Assembly (NCBI GenBank): GCA_030699825.1 | Contig: JAUYKV010000061.1 | Location: forward strand, 1-64,000 | DNA: 64,000 nucleotides | Source of the DNA: Pseudomonas sp. | Lineage (GTDB): Bacteria; Pseudomonadota; Gammaproteobacteria; Pseudomonadales; Pseudomonadaceae | Direction: 5' to 3' | Shown: in pieces, positions 1 through 9,361 of the stretch | Numbering within the stretch: the first letter of the stretch is position 1 | How the letters are laid out: every line of letters starts with the position of its first letter | Translations under genes and position numbers: made by a program | The notes under the pieces: generated by a model | Seen by the model: only the letters and a program-made list of their open reading frames with translations | Told to the model about the DNA's origin: nothing | The model's database searches: none

Positions 1-190
1 CGTAGGCCTCACTGCTACCTGCAGCTGCGGTAACGTGATCGAAACTCGCTCCACCCTGGGCAAGCCGATGAGCCTGGACGTGTGCAACGAATGCCACCCG
101 TTCTACACCGGCAAGCAGAAAATGCTGGATACCGGCGGCCGCGTTGATCGCTTCAAGCAGCGTTTCGGCATGTTCGGCGCCAAGCAGTAA
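1..190 (+). CDS. rpmE: 50S ribosomal protein L31 (3' part)
   Basis: Structural protein of the large ribosomal subunit. The window opens inside the gene; 62 residues are visible, ending in GMFGAKQ and TAA at 188-190, so roughly the first ten residues are missing. The visible part has the cysteine pairs of the zinc-binding (C+) form of L31, CSC near its start and CNEC further on, followed by the conserved HPFYTGKQ segment. Zinc-binding L31 is the form used when zinc is plentiful. A strong intrinsic terminator follows at 238-267, so the gene is probably a single transcription unit. Confidence 0.95.
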   Translation, partial: VGLTATCSCGNVIETRSTLGKPMSLDVCNECHPFYTGKQKMLDTGGRVDRFKQRFGMFGAKQ

Positions 191-216
191 GTTTGCGCGC
201 AGCGACGGGTGCCCTG

Positions 217-1017
217 ATGGGCGGTTCCTCGCTAGTGAAAAAGGCGTCCCTGGTGGGCGCCTTTTTTATGTCCGTGTTTTACCTGGCATCCGTTCAGGCG
301 TTGTGTCCGGCGCCCGACAAATTGCCGAGCGTCAAGGTCCAACGGGTCGTTGATGGCGACACCCTGCGCCTGCAAGATGGCCGCAGTGTGCGCTTGATCG
401 GTCTGAACAGCCCCGAACTCGGGCGTCAGGGGCGCAGTGCCGAGCCCTTGGCCGAGGCTGCGCGCAAACGCTTGCGCGAGTTGGTGGCGGCCAATGATGG
501 GCGTGTCGGCTTGCAACTTGGCCGTGAACCGAAGGATCACTACGGGCGCACCCTGGCCCATGCCTACGACGCCAAGGGGCGTAACCTCGAAGCGCAACTG
601 TTGGCCGAGGGATTGGGCTATCTGGTGGCGATTGCGCCCAACGTGGCGCTGGTCGAGTGCCAGCAAGCGGCCGAGCGGCTGGCGCGGCAGTCGCGCGTCG
701 GCCTCTGGCGACGCTCGCCGGTACAAACGCCCGGACAGTTGAGCCGCGGTGGTTTTGCCCTGATCGAGGGGCGGGTCGAACGGGTCGAGCACAATCGCGG
801 TGGGGTTTGGCTGGAGCTGGGTGCTTCGTTGGTCCTGCGTGTGCCACCACAGGCACTGGAGGGCTTCGATCTCCGTCGACTGCACAGCTTGGCTGGACGC
901 CGGGTCGAAGTCCGGGGCTGGGTGATTGACCGCGCCCGCCGCGCAGGGGTAAAACCGGGGCAGGCACGCTGGATGTTGCCCGTGACCCATGAATCGATGC
1001 TGGAGGTGCTGCCATGA
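217..1017 (+). CDS. Secreted thermonuclease (SNase) family protein
   Basis: Staphylococcal nuclease-like protein, probably exported. The fold is shown by VVDGDTLRL, then VRLIGLNSPEL (carrying an Arg and Glu like the catalytic pair of SNase), then KDHYGRTLAHAY with the second catalytic Arg and a typical LLAEGLGYL segment. The C-terminal part resembles an extra OB-like tail. The start is uncertain. The frame is open from TTG 193; ATG 217, GTG 235 and ATG 268 are alternatives. Starts at 217 or 235 give a signal peptide ending near VQA. None has a good ribosome-binding site, and the rpmE terminator sits between 235 and 268. The stop overlaps the next start (ATGA), so it is coupled to the M48 gene. 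Confidence 0.85.
   Translation: MGGSSLVKKASLVGAFFMSVFYLASVQALCPAPDKLPSVKVQRVVDGDTLRLQDGRSVRLIGLNSPELGRQGRSAEPLAEAARKRLRELVAANDGRVGLQLGREPKDHYGRTLAHAYDAKGRNLEAQLLAEGLGYLVAIAPNVALVECQQAAERLARQSRVGLWRRSPVQTPGQLSRGGFALIEGRVERVEHNRGGVWLELGASLVLRVPPQALEGFDLRRLHSLAGRRVEVRGWVIDRARRAGVKPGQARWMLPVTHESMLEVLP
238..267 (+). terminator. Intrinsic terminator of rpmE, overlapping the next reading frame
   Basis: A 5-A tract (238-242), a 7-bp stem GGCGTCC/GGGCGCC with one G-U pair (243-249 and 255-261), a 5-nt loop and six T residues (262-267). It lies inside the only plausible N-terminal region of the downstream nuclease gene. Confidence 0.8.
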
Positions 1018-2456
1018 GCCTGCGTTATTTGGCGCTAGGGCTGCTGGTGCTCGGGCAGCTGAGCGGTTGTGCGGTCAACCCGGCTACCGGGCGCAGCAAT
1101 TTCGTGATGATGAGTGAGCAGCAGGAACTGGATCTCGGTCGACGCTACAGCCAGGAAATCCTCAAGCAATACCCCCGTTATGCCGACGAGAAACTGCAGG
1201 CTTATGTCCAGCAGGTCGGCGAGCGAGTGGCCAGGCACAGTCATCGCAACCAGCTCGATTACCAATTCACCGTGGTCGACAGCCCGGATATCAACGCCTT
1301 CGCCCTGCCGGGCGGGCATATCTATATTCACCGTGGGCTGCTCGCCTATCTCAATTCGGAAGCCGAGCTGGCTGCGGTGTTGGGGCACGAGGTCGGCCAT
1401 GTCACCGCGCGGCACGGCGTGCAGCAGCAAAGTCAGTCGAGCGCCTGGGGTATTCTTGGTCAGGCGCTGGCTATCGGCACCGGGGTCGGTGCGGCGGCCG
1501 ACCTGACCAGTGTCCTCGGTAGCGCCTTCGTGCGTGGCTATGGCCGTGACATGGAGCTGGAGGCCGATGGTTTGGGTGCCCAGTATCTGGCGCGCAGCGG
1601 CTATGACCCGCAGGCGATGATCGAAGTGGTCAAGGTGCTGAAAAATCAGGAAGACTTCGCTCGTGAACAGGCGGCCAAGCGTGGTCAGGCGCAGCCGGCG
1701 GGCGGCTATCACGGCGTATTCGATACCCATCCGGATAATGATCGGCGTCTGCAGCAGGTTCTGGGGCCGGCGCGGGCGCTGGCAACCGGGCAGCAGGAAA
1801 TCAATCGCGAGACCTTTATCAAGCATCTGAATGGGCTGCCATTTGGCGATTCCGCCGCCAGCGGTGTGCGCCGGGGTCAGCACTTCTACCATGCCGAGCT
1901 GGACTTTACCCTGGAGTTCCCGCAAGGCTGGAGCATGGTCAATCGGCCGGATGCGTTGATCGGTCATAGTGCCGATCAGCAGGCCTTTATCGCCATGACC
2001 CAGCAGGCCAATCCACAGCGCCTCTCTGCGGCTCGACTGCTGCGTCAGCGCGTCGGCGGGCAGCGCCTGCAGGCCGAGAGCGAGTGGCGTCAGGCCGGGT
2101 GGTCGGGCTACAGCGCCATCATCCCCGGTACTGCCGCCAAGCGTGTCGCGGTGCTGCTGCACGAACAGCGGGCTTACCTGTTTGTTGCGGCGGTGCGCGG
2201 GCGCACGTCGCTGGACGCCCACGATGACAGTTTTCTCAAGGTGATCAAGAGTTTGCGTCCGCTTGCCGCGGCCGAGCGGCGCCTGGCAGAGCCTCTGCGA
2301 CTGCATCTGGTCAAGGCGCGAAGCGGGCAGGGCATGGCGGCGCTGGCCAGACAAAGCAAGTTGCCGGGCGATGCCCAGGCGACCTTGCGTCTGCTCAATA
2401 ATCTCTATCCCGCAGGTGAGCCGGCCCCTGGCAGCTGGCTCAAGGTCGTGCGTTAG
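1014..2456 (+). CDS. M48 family metalloprotease, lipoprotein
   Basis: 480-residue zinc metallopeptidase resembling the BepA/YfgC and LoiP group, which act in the periplasm on outer-membrane proteins. A lipobox LSGC puts the lipidated Cys at residue 19. The zinc site is HEVGH at residues 125-129, and ELEAD at 181-185 supplies the third ligand. Instead of the TPR tail of BepA, the second half (about 280-480) has a different domain of unknown role. It begins at an ATGA overlap with the nuclease gene. The substrate cannot be read from sequence. Confidence 0.88.
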   Translation: MSLRYLALGLLVLGQLSGCAVNPATGRSNFVMMSEQQELDLGRRYSQEILKQYPRYADEKLQAYVQQVGERVARHSHRNQLDYQFTVVDSPDINAFALPGGHIYIHRGLLAYLNSEAELAAVLGHEVGHVTARHGVQQQSQSSAWGILGQALAIGTGVGAAADLTSVLGSAFVRGYGRDMELEADGLGAQYLARSGYDPQAMIEVVKVLKNQEDFAREQAAKRGQAQPAGGYHGVFDTHPDNDRRLQQVLGPARALATGQQEINRETFIKHLNGLPFGDSAASGVRRGQHFYHAELDFTLEFPQGWSMVNRPDALIGHSADQQAFIAMTQQANPQRLSAARLLRQRVGGQRLQAESEWRQAGWSGYSAIIPGTAAKRVAVLLHEQRAYLFVAAVRGRTSLDAHDDSFLKVIKSLRPLAAAERRLAEPLRLHLVKARSGQGMAALARQSKLPGDAQATLRLLNNLYPAGEPAPGSWLKVVR

Positions 2457-2493
2457 TCACGTCATCCGGGCAAGGCGCAACAGTCTTGTGCAG

Positions 2494-2503
2494 GTGTATA
2501 CAA
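2494..2503. promoter_or_regulatory. Candidate GntR-type operator upstream of maeB
   Basis: GTGTATACAA contains the perfect 8-bp palindrome TGTATACA and differs by one base from TTGTATACAA, the kind of half-site pair bound by FadR/VanR-type GntR repressors. It lies about 57 nt before the maeB start in a 103-bp gene-free gap. The regulator is unknown. Confidence 0.3.
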
Positions 2504-2559
2504 CTTGCGTATCCTCGGCCGCCTGTCTGTTCAACAGCCAAAAAAGCGGAAATGCCCCT

Positions 2560-3828
2560 ATGTCTGATCTGAAAACCGCCGCTCTCGAATATCATGCCAA
2601 GCCCCGTCCGGGTAAGCTGAGCGTCGAGCTGACCAAGCCCACTGCCACTGCCCGCGACCTGGCGCTGGCTTACAGCCCGGGTGTTGCCGAGCCTGTGCGT
2701 GAAATCGCCCGTGACCCTGAATTGGCTTACCGCTATACCGGTAAGGGCAATCTGGTCGCGGTCATTTCCGACGGCACCGCGATTCTCGGCCTGGGCAACC
2801 TCGGTCCATTGGCTTCCAAGCCGGTTATGGAAGGCAAGGGCGTGCTGTTCAAGCGCTTCGCCGGTATCGACGTATTCGACATTGAAGTCGACGCGGAAAG
2901 CCCGCAAGCCTTCATCGATACGGTCAAGCGCATTTCCATCACCTTCGGTGGCATCAATCTGGAAGACATCAAGGCGCCAGAGTGCTTCGAGATCGAGCGT
3001 GCGTTGATCGAGCAGTGCGACATTCCGGTGTTCCACGATGACCAGCACGGTACCGCCATCGTTACCGCGGCCGGCATGCTCAACGCCCTGGAAATCGCCG
3101 GCAAGACCCTGGAGCAGGCGCAGATCGTCTGCCTGGGCGCTGGCGCTGCGGCGACCTCCTGCATGAAGCTGCTGGTGAGCATGGGTGCCAAGGTCGAAAA
3201 CATCTACATGATCGACCGCAAGGGTGTGATCCATGCGGGTCGTGACGATCTGAACCAGTACAAGGCGATATTTGCCACCGAAACCGACAAGCGCACGCTG
3301 TCCGAGGCGCTCGAGGGCGCCGATGTGTTCGTCGGCCTGTCTGGCGCCAACCTGCTTCAGGCGGAAGACCTCAAGCGCATGGCGGCCAACCCGATCGTGT
3401 TCGCCTGCTCCAACCCGGATCCGGAAATCGCCCCGGAACTGGCCCATGCCGCACGCAATGACGTGATCATGGCTACCGGTCGTTCGGATTACCCGAACCA
3501 GGTCAACAACGTGCTGGGCTTCCCGTTCATCTTCCGTGGTGCTCTGGACGTTCGCGCAACGCGCATCAACGAAGAGATGAAGATCGCCGCGGCCCTGGCC
3601 CTGCGTGATCTGGCCAAGTTGCCGGTGTCGCAGGAAGTCTGCGATGCTTACGGCGGTATTGCGCTTTCGTTCGGTCGTGAGTACATCATTCCCAAGCCGA
3701 TGGACCCACGCCTGATCACCGTAGTCTGCGATGCCGTGGCCAAGGCCGCCATCGAGAGTGGTGTGGCGACTCTGCCTTACCCGAAACACTATCCGCTGCA
3801 GTCGGTGGATGATGTGTTCAACGGCTAA
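2560..3828 (+). CDS. maeB: NADP-dependent malic enzyme
   Basis: 422 residues. Decarboxylates malate to pyruvate, producing NADPH. The start is ATG 2560 ([14 protein letters not shown]); the frame is open upstream but those residues have no malic-enzyme character. Conserved segments include [36 protein letters not shown] and the dinucleotide-binding [10 protein letters not shown]. It is the short form: the phosphotransacetylase-like domain found at the C-terminus of E. coli MaeB (about 750 residues) is absent. It stands alone between the M48 gene and a bidirectional terminator, with a possible operator at 2494-2503. Confidence 0.95.
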   Translation: MSDLKTAALEYHAKPRPGKLSVELTKPTATARDLALAYSPGVAEPVREIARDPELAYRYTGKGNLVAVISDGTAILGLGNLGPLASKPVMEGKGVLFKRFAGIDVFDIEVDAESPQAFIDTVKRISITFGGINLEDIKAPECFEIERALIEQCDIPVFHDDQHGTAIVTAAGMLNALEIAGKTLEQAQIVCLGAGAAATSCMKLLVSMGAKVENIYMIDRKGVIHAGRDDLNQYKAIFATETDKRTLSEALEGADVFVGLSGANLLQAEDLKRMAANPIVFACSNPDPEIAPELAHAARNDVIMATGRSDYPNQVNNVLGFPFIFRGALDVRATRINEEMKIAAALALRDLAKLPVSQEVCDAYGGIALSFGREYIIPKPMDPRLITVVCDAVAKAAIESGVATLPYPKHYPLQSVDDVFNG

Positions 3829-3840
3829 GCCGCAGTCATA

Positions 3841-3867
3841 AAAAAACCCGCTTCGGCGGGTTTTTTT
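3841..3867. terminator. Bidirectional intrinsic terminator between maeB and ponA
   Basis: Perfect hairpin with arms AAAAAACCCGC (3841-3851) and GCGGGTTTTTTT (3856-3867) and a UUCG-type TTCG tetraloop. A and T tracts on both sides let it serve both convergent genes. Confidence 0.92.
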
Positions 3868-3960
3868 ATGGGTTCAAGCCATAAGCTTTAAGTCAAAGCC
3901 AAGGCAGAAGCTTTACGCCGCCGGGATGGGCGGCATCCTGCTTCGCCTGCGGCTGCTCCT

Positions 3961-6393
3961 CTAGAACAAGTCGATCGGCGCCGATTCGTCAGCCGGCAGC
4001 GGGCTGCCTGGAGCGTGGAAGCCTGGACCCAGCTCACCCATCGGTGGCGGCGAATCTTCGCTCTTGAACAGCTCGAAGTAGGCGTCAACGGTGCCTGGCA
4101 CGGCAGCGCGACCGCTATAAGGGTCGATGCGCAGGGTCAGCAGGCCTTTGGGTTCCGCCGGGGCGTGACTGGGGCTGTCTTTGAGGGCGCTGGCCATATA
4201 GCTCATCCAGATCGGCAGGGCAACGGTGCCGCCGTACTCATGCTTGCCGAGGCTTTCCGGTTGATCGAAGCCAGCCCAGACGGTGGTCACATAATCGGCA
4301 TTGTAGCCGGAGAACCAGCTGTCCTTGGACTCGTTGGTCGTGCCGGTTTTCCCGGCCAGATCATTGCGCCCCAGGGCCATGGCTCTGCGTCCGGTGCCAC
4401 GCTTGATCACGTCCTGCAACATGCTGGTCATGATATAGGCAGTGCGCTCGTCGATGATGCGTTCGGCGGCAGCGGGTTCGACGAGCAGCGCTTGCTCGGG
4501 TGCGGTCTCGCGGCTGTCGATGGCGGTAACTGCGGCAGCTTGATCAGGGATTGAGGTGTTGCTGGCTTTCGTGGTACTCGCCGGGTTGGCGATAAACAGC
4601 GGTTCGCCGTAACGACTGTCGATGCGCTCGATCAGGTAGGGCTGGGTTTTATAGCCACCGTTGGCGAACACGGCCCAGCCGCCGGCCACTTCCAGTGGCG
4701 TCAGGTTGGCGGTACCGAGTGCCAGAGACAGGTTGCGCGGTAGATCTTGCTTGTCGAAGCCGAAGCGGCTGACGTAGTCCAGGGCGTAGTCGATGCCGAT
4801 GGCTTGCAGCAGGCGAATGGACACCAGGTTGCGTGATTTATACAGGGCCTCGCGTAGGCGGATCGGGCCCAGGAAGGTGTTGTTGTCGTTTTTCGGTCGC
4901 CAGCCCTGGTCGAGGTATTCGTCGACGAACACGATAGGCGCATCGTTCACCAGGCTTGCGGCCGTGTAGCCTTGATCCAGTGCGGCGCTGTAGATGAAGG
5001 GCTTGAAGCTGGAACCCGGCTGACGCTTGGCTTGTGCGGCGCGGTTGTAGTTGCTTTGTTCGAATGAGAAGCCGCCGACCAGCGCGCGGATTGCGCCGTT
5101 ATGCGGATCAAGCGAGACCAGCGCGCTCTGCGCCTGGGGGAGCTGGACGAAGCGCAAGCTGCCGTCGTCCTGGCGTTGCACGCGAATCAGGTCGCCAACC
5201 TGGGCGACATCGCCCGGTTGCTGCGGACGGGGGCCAAGACTGTTGGTATTGAGGAAGGGGCGCGCCCATTTCATGCTGTCCCAGGCGACTGCTTCTTCCA
5301 CACCGTTGCGCAACAAGACGAGGATGCCGCTTTTTTCGATTTGGCTGACGATCGCCGGTTCAAGGCCGCCCAGCGAGCTTTGTTGGGCCAGCTCGCTCAG
5401 CCAGGCTTGTTTGTCCATGTCGGGCAGGCGGCGTATCGGACCGCGATAGCCGTGGCGCTGATCATAGGCGATCAAGCCTTCGCGAACGGCGCTGTTGGCC
5501 GCGTTTTGCAGGTCGCTCGGGACGGTGGTGGTGACGTTGAAGCCTTCGGTGTAGGCCTCGCTGCCATAGCGACCGACCATCTCTGCACGGACCATTTCCG
5601 CTACATAGGGGGCGGTGACTTCGGGGGCCCGTGCGTGGAGGCTGGCGTCGCCAGGTTCGGCCAGGGCGGTTTCATAGCTCTGCTGGTCGATCCGGCCGAG
5701 CATGTGCATGCGTCCGAGGATCCAGTCGCGGCGTTCCTTGGCGCGGGTAGGGTTGGTCAGCGGGTTGTAGCGCGACGGCGCTTTTGGCAGGCCTGCAATC
5801 ATCGCCAGTTGGGCCAGGCTGAGCTCATTGATCGATTTGCCATAATAGACTTGGGCGGCGGCTTCGATTCCGTAGGCACGGTGGCCGAGGTAGATTTTGT
5901 TGACGTAGAGTTCGAGGATTTCATCCTTGCTCAATTCGCGTTCGATCTGCAGTGCCAGGAGGATCTCGTTGATCTTGCGCGAGAAACTTCTCTCGCTGGA
6001 CAGGAAAAAATTCTTCGCCACCTGCATGGTAATGGTGCTGCCGCCAGTCTGGATGTGCCCGCTTTTCAATATTTGCGTGGCAGCGCGCATCAAGCTGGTA
6101 AGGTCGACGCCATAATGATTGGCAAAGTTGTCGTCTTCGGCGGCTAGCAGGGCTTTGATGAAGTCGGGGGGGATGTCGTCGAATTCGATCGGCGAGCGGC
6201 GCATTTCGCCGAATTCCGCGATCAGCTTGGCATCGCTGCTGTATACCCGTAGGGGGATCTGCAGCTGGATGCTGCGCAGCGACTCAACGGATGGCAGGCT
6301 GGGGCTGAGATAGAGAAAGGCGCCACTCAGACTGAGTAACAGCGCACAAAAAGTGGCGACACCAGACCAGCAGATGAACTTCAGCAAACGCAT
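3961..6393 (-). CDS. ponA: Penicillin-binding protein 1A (bifunctional murein glycosyltransferase/transpeptidase)
   Basis: 810-residue class A PBP that polymerises and cross-links peptidoglycan at the inner membrane. An N-terminal transmembrane anchor (about 7-30) is followed by the GT51 domain with catalytic Glu86 in EDDNF and GGSTITMQ at 117-124. The transpeptidase domain has SSFK at about residue 461, SRN near the middle and KTGT at about 680. Length matches Pseudomonas PBP1A. ATG 6393 is preferred over the TTG directly before it. It is divergent from pilM, the usual arrangement in Pseudomonas, and also known as mrcA. Confidence 0.96.
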   Translation of the reverse strand: MRLLKFICWSGVATFCALLLSLSGAFLYLSPSLPSVESLRSIQLQIPLRVYSSDAKLIAEFGEMRRSPIEFDDIPPDFIKALLAAEDDNFANHYGVDLTSLMRAATQILKSGHIQTGGSTITMQVAKNFFLSSERSFSRKINEILLALQIERELSKDEILELYVNKIYLGHRAYGIEAAAQVYYGKSINELSLAQLAMIAGLPKAPSRYNPLTNPTRAKERRDWILGRMHMLGRIDQQSYETALAEPGDASLHARAPEVTAPYVAEMVRAEMVGRYGSEAYTEGFNVTTTVPSDLQNAANSAVREGLIAYDQRHGYRGPIRRLPDMDKQAWLSELAQQSSLGGLEPAIVSQIEKSGILVLLRNGVEEAVAWDSMKWARPFLNTNSLGPRPQQPGDVAQVGDLIRVQRQDDGSLRFVQLPQAQSALVSLDPHNGAIRALVGGFSFEQSNYNRAAQAKRQPGSSFKPFIYSAALDQGYTAASLVNDAPIVFVDEYLDQGWRPKNDNNTFLGPIRLREALYKSRNLVSIRLLQAIGIDYALDYVSRFGFDKQDLPRNLSLALGTANLTPLEVAGGWAVFANGGYKTQPYLIERIDSRYGEPLFIANPASTTKASNTSIPDQAAAVTAIDSRETAPEQALLVEPAAAERIIDERTAYIMTSMLQDVIKRGTGRRAMALGRNDLAGKTGTTNESKDSWFSGYNADYVTTVWAGFDQPESLGKHEYGGTVALPIWMSYMASALKDSPSHAPAEPKGLLTLRIDPYSGRAAVPGTVDAYFELFKSEDSPPPMGELGPGFHAPGSPLPADESAPIDLF

Positions 6394-6465
6394 CAAGATT
6401 TTTGGATTTCCAGATAAAAGAATGAGTTAAGCGGAAGGCAATGCTAAAAGGGAAAAACTGATCAC

Positions 6466-6471
6466 ATTATA
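6466..6471 (-). promoter_or_regulatory. Possible -10 element of ponA
   Basis: On the minus strand this reads TATAAT, an exact sigma-70 -10 box about 70 nt before the ponA start, in the AT-rich 184-bp gap between ponA and pilM. I could not pair it with a convincing -35 at 16-18 nt, so this is tentative. The pilM promoter could not be pinpointed. Confidence 0.3.
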
Positions 6472-6550
6472 AGCGTTTTTTTTCCCGGGGATCCATTTGC
6501 GCTTCTGTCAAGACTGTTATTTAATGTGAAAAAACATAAATAGTCCGTAA

Positions 6551-7641
<1,091 letters not shown>

Positions 7642-7642
<1 letters not shown>

Positions 7643-8217
7643 TGGCGCGGATTAACCTTCTTCCATGGCGCGAGCAGTTACGCGAGGAGCGCAAGCAGCG
7701 CTTTCTGGTGACGCTTGTCGGTGTCGTGGTGGTCGCTGCAGGCGCGGTGTTTCTTGCTGATCAGTATCTGAGCGGTGCAATCGAACAGCAAGATGCACGC
7801 AACCAGTTCGTGCGCAAAGAAATTGCAGTGCTGGATGCGCGCATCAAGGAGATTAGCGAGCTGAAAACACGCCGCCAGCAGTTGCTCGAGCGGATGAAGA
7901 TTATTCAGGACTTGCAGGGCAACAGGCCGATCATCGGCCGCGTATTCGACCAGTTGGTGCGGACCTTGCCGGACGGTGTGTATTTCACCAACGTCAAAAT
8001 GACGGGCAAGAATATTGCCATCGTGGGGGCGGCCGAGTCCAACAACAGGGTGTCGAATCTGATGCGTAATCTGGATGCATCCGATTGGTTGGATGCGCCT
8101 AACCTGACGCAAGTCAAAGCCACCACTGCAGGTGCTTTGGATCAGGCCAATGTATTCCAGCTGACGGTTAAGCAAACGCAGCCTGGCGTTGCGCCGGTAG
8201 AAGGTGATGAAAAATGA
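7642..8217 (+). CDS. pilN: Type IV pilus inner-membrane protein PilN
   Basis: 191 residues. A short cytoplasmic tail with the PilM-binding motif INLLPWR (residues 4-10) leads into one transmembrane helix (about 22-45), a coiled coil, and a ferredoxin-like periplasmic domain. PilN pairs with PilO to form the inner-membrane collar of the pilus machine. It overlaps pilM upstream and pilO downstream. Confidence 0.95.
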
Positions 8218-8837
8218 GCCTGGCTGAATCCATCGAGAACTTGCGCAAGATTGAACTCAGTAATCTTGATCTGAATAATATTGGCTCATGGCCGGCAGTA
8301 ATTAAAGGCGTCGTTTTTGTATTGTTTTTCGTGGTGATGCTAGCGCTTGGCTATAACTTTCATCTGAAGGATTTACAAGCCAGTCTGGAACGTTCGCAGG
8401 GAGAAGAGCAAAGTCTCAAACAGCAGTTTTCCAGCAAGGCTTTTCAAGCGGCAAATCTGGAGGCCTATAAGGAGCAGATGAAGGAAATGGAAATTTCCTT
8501 CGGCGCTCTCCTGCGCCAACTGCCGAGCGATACCGAGGTGCCTGGTCTGTTGGAGGACATTACCCGTACCGGTCTGGGCAGCGGCCTCGAGTTCGAAGAG
8601 ATCAAGTTGCTTCCCGAAGTCACGCAGCCCTTTTACATCGAACTGCCCATTCAGCTGGTTGTGGTCGGCGGTTACCATGACTTGGCGACCTTTGTCAGTG
8701 GTGTCGCCAGCCTTCCGCGAATTGTCACCTTGCATGATTTCGAAACTAAACCGGTCAGCACGGAGAGCGCTTCTGTCATTCGGATGAGTGTTATGGCGAA
8801 GACATATCGTTATAACGATAAAGGGATGGATAAATGA
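8214..8837 (+). CDS. pilO: Type IV pilus inner-membrane protein PilO
   Basis: 207 residues with one transmembrane segment at about 27-47, a coiled coil and a periplasmic domain. Partner of PilN; the heterodimer binds the lipoprotein PilP. The start overlaps the pilN stop (ATGA) and the stop overlaps the pilP start (ATGA), as expected for the operon. Confidence 0.95.
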   Translation: MSLAESIENLRKIELSNLDLNNIGSWPAVIKGVVFVLFFVVMLALGYNFHLKDLQASLERSQGEEQSLKQQFSSKAFQAANLEAYKEQMKEMEISFGALLRQLPSDTEVPGLLEDITRTGLGSGLEFEEIKLLPEVTQPFYIELPIQLVVVGGYHDLATFVSGVASLPRIVTLHDFETKPVSTESASVIRMSVMAKTYRYNDKGMDK

Positions 8838-9361
8838 AGACTCTTCGTTTGGCTGTATCTGTCTGTTTGTTGTCGTTGTTGCAGGGCTGTGGCTCGGGGG
8901 GCGATTTTTCCGACCTGCAGTCATTTATGGATGAAGTTCGCGCCAGGCCGAAAGGCGCCATCGAGCCGTTGCCGAAATTCCTGCCCTATGAAGCCTTTAC
9001 CTATGGGGCCTCTTCTCTGCGTAGCCCCTTTCAGCCGCCGGTCAAGATCGACATGGTGCAGCGTCAAAAGGGCTCTCAGGAAGTTAAACCGGACGAAGCG
9101 CGGGTCAAACAATTCCTCGAGGGTTTCAATATCGAGGTCTTCGAAATGGTCGGCACGCTGGCCAATGCAAACGGTGTGTTTGCCTTGGTGAGTGGGGCAG
9201 GAGGTGTTCATCGCGTCAAGGTGGGGGATTATCTGGGTCGAAATTACGGCCGCATCCTGGCGATCGATGAAGCGAAAATCGATATTGTCGAGATCGTTCC
9301 AGACGGTGAAGGTGGCTGGCTCGAACGGCCGCGTAACATCGCCCTCAAGGAGCGCTCTTGA
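8834..9361 (+). CDS. pilP: Type IV pilus lipoprotein PilP
   Basis: 175-residue inner-membrane lipoprotein joining the PilNO collar to the PilQ secretin. The lipobox LLQGC gives a lipidated Cys at residue 19. Residues 50-60 have the LRSPFQPP segment typical of PilP, and the C-terminal half is the small beta-sandwich that contacts the N0/N1 domains of PilQ. Confidence 0.94.
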   Translation: MKTLRLAVSVCLLSLLQGCGSGGDFSDLQSFMDEVRARPKGAIEPLPKFLPYEAFTYGASSLRSPFQPPVKIDMVQRQKGSQEVKPDEARVKQFLEGFNIEVFEMVGTLANANGVFALVSGAGGVHRVKVGDYLGRNYGRILAIDEAKIDIVEIVPDGEGGWLERPRNIALKERS

